This document shows, one piece after another, positions 23,101 to 35,700 of a stretch of 64,000 nucleotides of DNA. This DNA is from Rapana venosa (lineage: Eukaryota; Mollusca; Gastropoda; Neogastropoda; Muricidae), in contig CM054157.1 in the NCBI GenBank assembly GCA_028751875.1, forward strand, positions 8,160,074-8,224,073, written 5' to 3'. Under the pieces are notes generated by a model. The model did no database searches. It worked only from the letters and a program-made list of their open reading frames with translations, and was not told the DNA's origin. Position numbers and translations under genes: made by a program. Each line of letters begins with the position of its first letter. Within the stretch, counting starts at the first letter, position 1.

Positions 23101-26100
23101 TGAAGAAGACAAGGTCAAAGCAGCTAGCTAGAAAGGTGGGCGAACCTGGATGAGGGCAGAAGGTAGGGGTAGTTCAAGTTTACTACATCTCCTTGGCAGC
23201 AGTGACAATAGCTCCCCCACGACTACCTGGCCGTTTCTATATCCCTCTTCCTACCACCCCTGATCCTCTTCCTTTTCAAAAAAGCTTGATACCACTCATT
23301 GGTAGTGTGCAAGTGGCTTAGGCATTGGCCTCTCCCCTAGCCAATTGCACTCCCCACCCAATTCATCTAACACTCTATAAAGACTTTCACATTGCAAGCA
23401 CACACTGAAATGTCTTCTTCTACTTCTACATGATCAACAAGTGTTGATACTTTTTAACTTTTATCTTTTTCTCTTGCTCACTCTTCTGATACAGATTGAA
23501 TTTTAGTTGCTTTGAAAGGAAGACTGCTGTTGACCTGTAGAAAATTCAAGGACTTTTCCAGGACTTTACAGGCTACTCGTGATTCTCAAGCACTTTTCAC
23601 ACCCTTGAGAAGGCCCATTTCTAAAGGACTTTTACAATTTTTCAAGAATATGGACAAGCTCTGTAGGGCTGACAATGATTTAACAAAAATGTCCAAATAC
23701 AACTGTACAAAACAGTTTTGACAAAACTTTTGGAACACAAAAAAAGGAAAGTGAATGTTGACACAAAACTTTCTACAGCCACTCTATAATTTCATAGCTT
23801 CAAACACAGAACACTAAACCATCACCAGTAACTCCAACCAACCAACCAACCATTTAACCATGGTGATCTCAAGTTCGCCAAAAGGGTTGAAGTTACTCAC
23901 CAAATGACCCTTACCACCTAACCAATGTCTAAGTTTTTCCTTGAAACCCTAAGTCTCCTTTGTTTTCTTGCATCATACCTTCCTTACCTTTCATCCTGAC
24001 AAAAAAACTGCATCTGCAGTTTCATGTATAACAGAGCTGCCAACATTTTAACATAACTGAAAGAAATACTTCTGTGTAGTTCTGAGAATTTTTTCAAATA
24101 AAGGTTAATTATACAAAACATTACATGGGAGAAAACTGTTATGACGTTTTGGGGGTTATTTCACAGCTATGTTTTCTTTTGAATTGAAACATTCAGCATT
24201 TCAAAATTCTGAGATCTGGACACATTGATGATCAAAACATGTCTTCAGCATGGTTGTCATAAAATCAAAGCAAGGCTATGGTTCAATCTAACCTTACAGC
24301 TAATAAGCCAACTGGCTTTGTACACGAAAGAGATTTTGAACATGCAGAGAGATTGCATCAATTATTCACTCTTGTACTGATGGCTATTTTTATCAGGTTC
24401 ATTGAGCCCATGATTTGCTCTGACATCCATGGTGAAGGCGACTCACATAAAAAGGTTTTCTTAATGCCTGCTGGCAGCCCATGCAGTGTTGATTCTAGGA
24501 TTTCAAAATAAGGGGCTCAAGGGCCCCCTAAAATGAAAGAATGGGGGCATAAGGGCACACTCTACAATCAACACTGCCATGTAATGCCAAAGACAGCAAC
24601 CTTTCAGATCAGCATGAATTGCTGGAAAACTCTTTTCCTTCTGTCTGTTGCTCACTTGAGTAAAGTAGCATTGAGTTTTTAAAACCCCCACCCCACCTGA
24701 CCAGAACATTTTCTTTTCAAAAGTAGACATGTTGGCAGCTCTGGATAAAATTGAACCGTTCTGTGCCACACCATTTTTTCCATTGCCTCTCAGACCTTAC
24801 ATACACATGCTTCTTCTACCAATTAAACAAAAAAAATGCACATGCTTCTACCAGTTTTCTGATAAAAGATGCATCCAATGAGTGGCCTTTCCACAAAACT
24901 TTTGTGAAATATTTTTAAAACCAATATTTTGTGAAATGAATGCATCTTCATTCCAAAACTGCAATACTTAGGTAAAAATGCATCATAAACCTGACCAGTT
25001 TTAACAGATTTTGTATGCTTTTTTGTCCTACTTATTTGACTCTGTCCTATTACAGATTATGATATCACAGGTGGTTGACGGCAGGTCAGTGAAGTCCAGC
25101 ATCACACCTTTCAGCTGAAGCCGCATGGAGGCAGTCCATCAGTTTTTTTGATTGCCCTTCAGGATGTTTTGACCAAAACAACAATAAGAAAAAAGTTGAA
25201 GCAAAACAGTAGATAAATCGGGCCAGCAAGATGCACCCACATGTAACTAAGCATTAAGTGCGGTCTTATTATGTACAGACAAGATAATAAAATCTTAATT
25301 GGCCCAGGCCAAAAGCTGCATCAGTTATTGATGTCAGCTGATTGCCAAGGCCTACACTAAAATGTTATGTTGTAAAATGTGTTGAGATTGCTGTCAGCCA
25401 TGACAAGCTAAAATAACATGCATTCTTGTTAAAAGGAGAAAAAAATCCTTTAACACTAAAATGTTAAGTTGTAAAATGTGTTGAGACTGCTGTCAGCCAT
25501 GACAAGCTAAAATAACATGCATTCTTGCTCTAACACTAAAATGTTATGTTGTAAAATGTGTTGAGATTGCTGTCAGCCATGACAAGCTAAAATAACATGC
25601 ATTCTTGTTAAAAGGAGAAAAAAATCCTTCAAGTCAAGAGTATGGATGCCTTTATGGCAAGGTATTTAAAAACAGTCCTTCATGAAAACTTATTGAATGT
25701 GCCATTTCAATCTCAGTGATTCCTAGGTGGGATGAGCAAGTCAGAGTGCACATTCTGGGTGACCTCCAGAAGTTAAGCTGGGGAACACACAACGACGACT
25801 CAAAAGATATGCAACATATAATTCTATTAAACAATTTACACAAAATATCAACCACTCCACTAACAATTACTGTGTCTGTGATAACTATTCACATAAGAGT
25901 TGTCAATATCAGCAGCTACACAGATGTTCTGGCAATGAAGAAATTATATGTGAAATAAAAACATTCTCCGACAGTAGATCAGATGGAAATACAAGAATAC
26001 ATGCATGCACCAAATATATTTAACCATTCAATAAGTTGTCAATATCAGCAGCTACACAGATGTTCTGGCAATGAAGAAATTATATGTGAAATAAAATCTC

Positions 26101-29100
26101 TTGACAGTACATTAGATGGAAATACAAGAACACATGCATGCACCAAATATAAATTTGCCTATCACTATGTACATCACTATCAATTATGAAATACACATAC
26201 AGACACACAGAGGAAAAATTCTCTTGAATGAGATTCAAACCCGGGTCAGCAGATCATGAGCGCTATGCAACTCTAACCACTAGGCTACCCCGTCCTTCAG
26301 ATGAGAACAAAGTCCTGTGTGTGAACACATGGAGAATATCTTGTGCACGCAGTAAAACCTGTTGCGCTTTTTGGAAGAGTATGCCATTGTGTGCCGGTGG
26401 GAATGGATGACAAAACTGACGAAATTGCACACCACATAGGGAAGGGGGGGGGCAGGATGTAAAAAAGCACACGAGTGCTTATTCCATTATCCTCCAAAAA
26501 AAAATATATGAATAAATAAATGAATGGTTATCTGACAGAACTGGGCAGCAAAATTTTCCTTTAAGTCTTTCAAATGATTAATTCTGAATCCTTGATCTCA
26601 AAAATATATTTCACCAAATCAAAGAAAATAAAGAATTATGCCAAAACAATATAGACCCTAAGGTAAAAGTGCCTCTTTTTTCTCTGATTTTTATGACATC
26701 AGATCATTTTTCTTCTTTCAAATGCTGGTACAAATGTTTTTACCCTATTTAGGAAAAGGTATCCGATAACTAAAAGCTGTCCGATAATTTCCCACAATAA
26801 TTTCCCACGACAGATACAAAATGATAGACGACTATTCACTTATGAGACAGAAGGCCACAGCTTGATCAATCTTTTATGACGGCTATAGTATCTTAGAGCG
26901 TGGGGTAACCCAAGTATAGTCACTGAACTAAACTCTTGATTCAAAAGAAACTGAGGGTGTGGGTTTGGGGATTTTTTTTTATTTTTTTAAACCAACTAAA
27001 ATTGGCATCAACTCCATTTCCTTGCACACCTTTCGGATAATACTATTTCCCTGTACATCTTTCGTATAATACTATTTCCCTGACATCTTTCGGATAAAAC
27101 AATTTCCCAGCGTATCTTTCGGATAAAACTAGAAACTAACTTGTGTGCCCATGTCTGCTCAACCTCTTGTGCACAGATAGAAATCTGTCCATCTTTTGTA
27201 ACGGAGCAGGTAAACTATGGCTGATGGTACACATAACACAAAAACATCTAATATGTAACTTATCTGGTCAGGGATGGGGTACACCAGGTTCAAACTGCCT
27301 GAGGCACACTGCTGAACACAGTGCAGTTCTCCAAAGATTTCTTATCAATGGCAACTGAAAATGACTTGCACCCCCCCAAAAAAAAACCCTAAAAATTCTC
27401 AACCCTTTTGTCCTTTAAAGATGACCCTTTGGGGCGCCCCTAACTTGAGAAAACACTCAAAAATAAGAAAGCTTATGCTTTACACAAAACAATTTAGTCA
27501 CACTGTTTACCTTCAAGATTTTCGCACTTGTGTGTCTGGAGATGAGTGCGTATTTCTGACTTGAAGGTTATTTCTTTTAAATAGATGATGTGATTACAAT
27601 GTTGATTCTAGAGCTTCAAAAGTGTGGACAAAAAAAAAAAAAAAAGAATGTGCAGGGGGGAACATGCAGCTCTACCCCTGAACACTTTTTCCACATCGCC
27701 TAAAATTTTGCAGTCTATATCAAGGGTGTGGTGTAACCCATGGTTTTAGGGAAGGCACAACACGCTACTGTACATCATGGGTGTACAGCCTGTACACCCA
27801 CGACGTACAGAACTACTGCAATCTTGTTCATCTCCAACACTGCCTCGACAGCCGTTTTCCATTTCTGTGCGATAGGAAAGGCGCAAAGTCGCTTTCATGA
27901 TAAATTGGCAAGTGATTGCTTTAAATCTCCACTGCCAAGTCTTTGACCACCTATTCCATCCTGTACAGATTTTTAAAACGTCTAAGAACAAGCCCTCTGT
28001 GGGCATGCCAGGAGCCTGTCGGCAGAAATAGCATCCTCACCTTTTGTAAATTCTGTGCTAGGAATTCCCTATTTTCTATCCCTCTTTTCTGCCTTGCTCC
28101 TTTTCTTCCCCTCACCTCTTCTTGTCTATTTTCTGCCTTCTTGGTTCATTCTCCTGCCTTTTTACCAGAAAGTCTTAAAAGATAATTCTCTCTCATGCCA
28201 AAAGTTGGATGTGCTGGGCCTGGCTTGTCAGGTGCCTAGCAGCAGCGCAACACATTTACACTCATTAAAAGGCAACAGTTGATGTCATTCGATGAAGCAG
28301 CATAATAACAAAGCTCTCAAAGTGCTGTTTGATGACTCGGTAAAGAGCACAGAGTGAACATCTTTCTTGATGAGATGACCAAAATTATCTGGAAACTGGA
28401 TGTAACTTGTTGGGTGGGTTTTATTGGGGAAGGGAGGGGGGGGTGGTTGATTTTTAAATATTTTGGGGGGGGGGCGAGATGAGCTCCCCCCCAATAAATA
28501 CATTTAAAAAGGTGCTCCGATAGAAAGTTTTACACACCAGATGATAAAATATGTGGGAATCCCACAAACGAAACAGTCTAGAATCAACATTGAACTTGAA
28601 CATGAAAATGATTTTTTTTCCAGCCTTTTTCTGCTTTAAATTGTCTGATGTCTGACACAAATTTAGGAACCTAAAATAAAAGTTGTAAAGTGCTGATCAC
28701 GCACACTTTCCTCATCTCACTCACCTCCCCATATGCGAGTGGCAAAGGGTATTTACCACCAGCAAGTCACAGTAAGCGTGGTCCTGACTGACTGTTGTAA
28801 GACCTAGTTTAAACAGCAATAGACGTGTCAGAAACTGAAGAGCTGCTGCTTTGTAACCCACTCATTTTAAATCACGATTAGGGGGCGGGATAGCCTAGCG
28901 GTTAGAGCGTCGAGTTACGTTTATCGACAACCTGGGTTCAGGCCATCACCAAGGTCCCTGGAGTAAACATCAGAATTTGACTCCACTCTAAAAATTCTTT
29001 AGGTAAGACTATAAAACTGAGGTTTTGTGTGCAAACGCACACCAGAACATCTCACACACACGTTAAAATCCAATTTCACCTTTCAAAGAGTAGGCAATTT

Positions 29101-32100
29101 TGTGCAAGTTTTTGTAGGAAAAAAAAAATTGTTAAAAAAAATAAAACAAAAATAAAAGCATGCACGCAGGTGTTAAGCTTAGACACCAACCCTGAATTTG
29201 GAATGCTGCTACCTTAATAGCGGGTAAACCATTGCATATATATGCAAAATATCAACTTTGAACTGTAGCCGAGGACCCCCCCACCTCCCTCCCCAGAGAA
29301 AACAAACCAAACCCATTAAATTAAGTGTTTCTATTTTGAAATACCATAAACTGATCAAACCTGAAATGTGACACTGCTGGTCCCAACTTATTCACTTGTC
29401 CAAAAGAAAAAAAGGTCCAAATTATTGACATTAAAAAAACACCCCAACCCCCCCCCACCAACCCAAAAAACAAAAACTTAAAATTACCCTTGCTATATTA
29501 TATGTAACACAGTGTGACCTCCACCCTCCAAAAAAAAAAAAAATTTAGTCAGGTTTCACTTTCTCAAAAGATTTCTCATGTCGGTCCTTTATCCTGACTC
29601 GCACACATCCTTTAGAGAACTGTTCTCTTCTTACTTGCATACATCCTTCAGAGATCTGTTTTCTTTTCACTTGCATACATCACCTTTGTGATAAGCAGAC
29701 TAAAGGCAAGCAGACTGACCCGTCTTCTTACCTGCATAGACCCGTTTTGTGATTAAGTGAGCATTTCAGAGCAAACGTTTTGTTTAACGACAGTATAAAG
29801 TAAGAATCGGAGAAAGAAAACAAGTATGTTTACCTTTCTCCCTACTTCACAGACATTAAAATAAATCTATGGGGTTTAAATTTGTGAAGGATTTCATAAA
29901 ACAATGAATATCAACCAAACAAATTTTCATTTTCCATAGACTTGTGAAAACACCAACAAGATGAGATACACAGCCTCTCCAGCTTAACCCTAGTGGCGCG
30001 GTTCCCGGAATATTCCGGGAAAGGCGGGTCTAGGCTGTGTGGCGGATCCCGGAATATTCCGGGATGACGTGGGTGGTCATAGTTGAAAGCTTACTTTCGC
30101 TTTCAAAGGTCAGCCAATGAATGTTAAGGCCGTTGTAGGCCCGCAGAAAGGGGTGAAGGTCGTTTGACACACACAAGCAACGAAGAATCTGATTGGTTAA
30201 GAGTGTATTTTAATTTTTTTTTCGGACCAGCCGAGATCGTCTTCAACAAAAATGGCGGCCAGCGTTTGCACTGGAATTTCTTCAAGCGTTTTTCGAGCTT
30301 TTTTACAAAATTGACAGCGAGGAGGAGTTTTAGAGGCTGGATTTGGTTGAAATAAACAATGAGAGAGACGATGAGGTAAGGATTGTGGAATATTTTTGAA
30401 AAACTTGGTAAAAATCGATCGCGATCGGACTGAATCGAGCGGTGCTAGTTTTGCTGGATGGACTTTTTCGCTACTCAGCCGATTTCGACGTCACAGATTG
30501 TTTTACTTTATTTTGACGCAACGAGGCTTCGAAATAACTGTTGTTGAGTCAAATCGCTATGCTGCTGAGTACTTTGCATCACATGAAATCAAGCGATCTT
30601 TGTATTTTTGTCATAGAAAGCCACCACTTCGCACATTCCGCCATGACGGTCGCGATGGCGTCGATCCTGTCGCTGAACTTTTCCGAGTATTTGGTGACCG
30701 ATAAAGCGATACAAACTCCTTATTTTTTGAAAACTAATGTCAAGAAATAGTGTTTACCTAATCATGACATTTATGCACTGCAAGAACTTTGCTTATCGTG
30801 TTAAAATCGATCCGGGGCCCTGACAGTGGAACAGTGATGGGTAGTGCGAACATGATTTTTTTTTTGGATTTTTTTTTTTACATAATCATAAACACTACAC
30901 ACTATTATAAAATTATACTCATTTAAAAGCATATTATCTCTTCTTTCCAGTGATTTATAGCTTAACACATTTAATTCAGTTTTATATATCAATATCAAGG
31001 GTTGTTTGAGCCCACCATGCTCCAAAACAATGCTAGCCAATGTTAATTCAGCCAATAGAAGTGAGGCTTGTTGCTGTTTATTTAGCGCTACTAGGGTTAA
31101 TAGGTAGCAAACAGTGATGCTTCAATACAGCAGAACCGCCTGCAATAAAAACATTACTGATCTGAAAAAGAAACTACATTCATTAATAACAAAATGCAGT
31201 CTCAGATATATGAAGAAAAAAAAGGGACAAAACGGAGAGTTCAAACAACAGTTGAGCCCACAAAAGAATTTCAACAGCGCATACCCACAATCAACAGTCT
31301 TTTACCTTGGTAGACGGCAGTCTTTTGTCTTGCAATATAGCTGCCAGTTCCTTCGCCGTCTTACTGGCATCACTTCGGTCTGCAAACCAAAGCACAGGGT
31401 GCATATCATTGTTATCTTTATCATCAATATCATCACCATCATTATCATTGATATTCTCATCAGTACTACTGTTACAATTATCATATGTATACAGGCAGAG
31501 TACTGAGAAAAGAAAAAAAGACTGGGGTCAAGGGAAACACTACCCCTTGATGGGAAGACACAAAGCCCCTTCCTTAACCCCTAGGCTGCCACAGTGACAA
31601 GATAACTCAATGGCACTGCTGTGTACCTTTACCTTCTGCTGCCACAGCAACGAGATAACTCACTGAATAACCCTGATATTTCCTATGCCCATTTTCAGTC
31701 TGTTCACAAAATCAGCGACAGCTTTAAATCTTAAGTGAAGGTCTCTAGAACCTACTGACAGCTGGAAATCTCCCTACATCATGAGGTAGTCCATATTTTG
31801 AGCAATTTTGCCGCTCACACAATGCCCAATTTATGCCAGCAACTGGACCAGAATAGTATGTTCTTTCGAGCCAGAAAGCCCATAGAGCCGGAGCTTATCC
31901 CGGTTTCTGTAGCGTTAAGCAAACTGATGGTTTTTCACCACCCCTGTGACAGGACGCTAGTCTGTCGCCAGATACTTCCCCAGCAGAGCTGGTACCCACT
32001 TGTACACCTGGGTGGAGTGAGGAAAATAGGAGTAAAGTGTCTTTCCCAAGGACACAACACCGAGCAGAGTGGGGATCGAACCCGCGACCTCTGGATCATG

Positions 32101-32701
32101 AGTTGACCGCCTAAACCACTCGACCACGGTAACTGGACCAGAAGTGCACCAAAATTTGCTAACTCTAGCACAAGCCAAGAAAGAACTTTAAGAGTCCACT
32201 TTTGAGCTGGAAAAAAAAAATCTTCCTTGTTTTGACTATGCAGAATTAAAATGTATTTTCCCCAGTTGTGGTAACATAGACCTGTTTTGTTGTACAAGCC
32301 TGAGTGGGCGAGTGATTGAAAGCTTAGGTGGTTTCTTCTTTTTTTGGGGGGTGGGGGGTGTTATTCAGAAAGACAAAGCTGACTGTATGTGGTAAACATG
32401 CCTTTAAAAAAAAAAAATTTCAGTAGTCAGACTTGCACAGAACCATAAAGTTGTAAAGTAATTTATAAACACAATAATAATCCATTTGTCTAGAAAAATA
32501 TGGTAGCACTAAAATGGCATCAACCAATTTGTAATGGAAAAGTTGAAATCCTTTAAAAAAAAAAAAAAAAAGAAGTCAAAAGTCAGATTGCAAGTCCTAC
32601 CCTCATGGTGGGCAAAAAATAGCCTCATTCCCAAAACCTCACCACCAGTGAACCTCAGAGCTCTAGCTGAGAAACCACCAAAATAATAATCACAGATAGA
32701 T

Positions 32702-32733
<32 letters not shown>

Positions 32734-35700
32734 GCAGAGAGTCACTGACCTGAACTTGAGGAAGACGACCTGGAAGACCCAGAATATCGTGAGGAATCCG
32801 AGCTTCTGCGGTCTCTTCTAGCTCTCTTCACATTTTCGTCACTGCTGCTTTCGTCTTCTGAATCAGAAGAGTCTTTGACATCTTCTACTGGGGCAGCTGT
32901 GTAACTTGGATAGTTACCTGAAGTGTGACGATGGTGTGACATGATGCTTGAATCCTGTGACATATACATACAACATGTAGTTTTTACACTGCAGTTTTAA
33001 TAATGATGGTTTAATACAATTTAATTTTGCCCTGGTTTACAGGTTTTTTTAAAATTAAACTTTTCTTGGGATTCCCGGAAATATGTTTAAGGCCAATTAT
33101 TTCCCTTTGTTTCCATGGACAGGAATACCAGGATGCAGCTGGACAGCATAAACAGTACACCCCCTGATATCCTGCCTATCTGAAACGCTGATAATTTGCA
33201 ATCTTATCGTTTATGGTCTGGTCAATGTTTGTGGAGGGGAGACCCCCTGGGCCACTGGAAAACCATGGGGAAGTCCTTTAAGATGAAAGTAGCTTCATAG
33301 CAATTGGGGGCAGGTAAAGAAGTCACTAAGACCCAAGTGTCTGTCTGGTATAGAGGGATACCAATACCCTGCAGTGTATATGTTAAAATAATTACGTCCT
33401 GTGGACTTTGCTAAGGACTTTACTTTCTCATGAACAGTTTGTACAAAAACTGTAATAGGCATGCAAGTTTGTTTTTTTAACTCGACACCACTGTGTACCT
33501 GTTGTAATGCCTGTGAGACTTGCCCCCCTCCTAAAATAGTACTGGTCAAGGCGATGTGCCCACTGCTGAAGCTGAGGCATTTTTGCAAGGTTAAAAAAGC
33601 AAACTAGTATAAAGAACAGTGTGCCACCCTATAAAATGAAATGTCTTGAGGTGGAAACTGAAAGTACATTTATTACTTGGCATGTCTACTTTCATTAAGT
33701 ACATATTAGAGATTTAAGCGTTGTGAACAGTTGGCACCTAAAATTTCAGTGTGTTCTTAAATAGCAACAAGTCCAAAGAAAGTGTCAAATCTGGGCTGGA
33801 CTATGTCGGCTCATTACAGCTGGCGACAACTTCACATCTGTTCAATATAGCAGGTCAACACTATTTTTCACAAGCTTAGCAAAGTTTTCTTTGTTGCTAC
33901 TTCACCATCTTCAGTAATCTTTCACTAATCTAGTCTCAACTCTGTTTTCACTAGTTACAGGGCATTTAATGCACAGTTTAAGCCTTGCTTTGTCATTCTA
34001 ACTCTGATAGACATAATAAAAAAAACCCAACAACATTCAAATGGGTCGTTAGATGACAAGTTGGTGGGCATGCGCAAAAATCGGTAACCTCTCTTGGATA
34101 CTTTTTCATCAACTGCTCCAGGTTTGTTTTGGCCACACATAAACATGTGTCTGAACCATTATCTTTTTTTTTAACACAAAAATTTACCTTGACCTCACCA
34201 TCATCCTTTGAGACATGTTTTCACAGACATCCCTAGATTTTCAAGGGTTATCACTTTTCAAGATTTTTTTCACAGGTTGACAATTCTGGTCATTTTTAAG
34301 GGGATTCAAGGCCTTGAACATCGAGTGTCAAAATTCAAGGAGTTTCAAAGAACATCCAAACCCTGTGATGTTGCACTCCTATTGTTTTTTTCTGGAGTGT
34401 CTGCCTCTTTTATCTTCTTCCTTGTACTGTTCCCTGTCGTACAGTCTTGGCCGGTCCAGGTGTTCTAATAACATCTGTACCCTGTCAGTTTGTGGTTTTT
34501 TCACTGAAGTCGGAAGCGCTTCATTTGGGCCAATGGCGTTTCCAATTCTGACTTTTAATTCCTCATTGGTTATGTGATCTTTGTATGAGAAGTCAACGAA
34601 CTCTTGCGACTAAAGTGATCAAGACAAAATCATCCTCAGAAGTCAAGAGATTTAAGTTACTTTAATAACATTCCCAGGTGAACAGTGTCATCTTCACCAG
34701 TGTGGAGCAAATAGCAACAAGAGAAGTGAAACAAGGCTGTGACTGGCTACAACCTACCACTTGAACTAGTTGTCCACTAGAAAAATAGGATCGAGTCCAA
34801 TCAGCCTACCTCTCGCTTAACCACAACTTGGTAACTTTGCTGCGTGGCTACAACTGTTCCCACCATAAAGCTGCAGGCTACAGCACGCAAAAGTGTCGGA
34901 GAACGTCATGAGCTGCTATTGCATTACTAATAATTTACTACCAAAAGATTATGTATTAAAATATTAAGTATTGAAAATGTGCAGTAAAATGATGCTTCAA
35001 CTTTCAGATGTAAATAAAAATTAAATTAAAAAAAAAAAAAAACCCAACTGTTTAGCTCCTACTGATAGTTCATTATACAATTTATAGTGAAGTAGCTTAT
35101 CTTTCCAAAGCAGCAGTTTATATCATTAAAGCCAAGGGCCTATTTGGAAACAATTTTATTCCGTCCAACACTTCTGTCATGTCTTTCTTCCTTCTGTTGA
35201 TACTGGTTAGATTAATTATGGTTGTAGAGATCCATTTTTATTTCTTAATATTTATTTATAAGTTATGACACTAACATTGAAACAGGTCAAGTAGTATTGA
35301 ACACAGACATTGAGACAATTATGAATAGGGTCAGTTTATGTCAATTTTCCGAGTTACATAAAAATATGGTTAGCTTATGTTCATTTCTGAGAAGCACATA
35401 TGCAATGCATGCATACAATGATACATGTATCATATGTATCTATAGATACAAAAATCTACTACTGTACTAGTAAAAATTTAGCTCTATAGACTATAGTATA
35501 GTTAAATATAACACACCATGACTGCATGAGCAACAGCAAGCTTGGTACATTAGTTATAGTTCATAATGTCACTAATGTGTTCAGTCTGATTGAAAACAAA
35601 GATAGCATACTGCTGCATAGCCATAGGCCTATGAAATTTACAACCTTATGGAGTTATTCCATAATGTGAATTGTATTCATTGAAAACAAGCTTACAAAAA

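Larger units (their letters stand above)
22115..31305 (-). other. RSRC2-like intron 3
   Basis: 9.2 kb, the largest intron. It holds a diverged direct repeat (22737-22815 and 23195-23265, both with CCATCCCTCTTCCTACCACC-like cores), the tandem duplications at 25.4-26.2 kb, SINEs, R1 and R2 copies and PB-1 copy 2. 23270-25340 and 29290-29980 show nothing recognisable. Confidence 0.6.
31380..32749 (-). other. RSRC2-like intron 2
   Basis: 1.4 kb with a tRNA-SINE (31860-32140), a SINE-B tail (32590-32695) and an ATC-rich simple stretch (31400-31470). Confidence 0.6.

Noticed and set aside
28880..28950. Possible functional tRNA gene
   Set aside because: A-box and B-box-like motifs are present, but no credible acceptor stem, and the segment continues into a SINE core; the same holds for all tRNA-like heads in the window.
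31302..31484. 60-codon minus-strand frame ending TEVMPVRRRRNW...
   Set aside because: Wrong frame for exon 3; it runs through the acceptor into ATC-rich intron.
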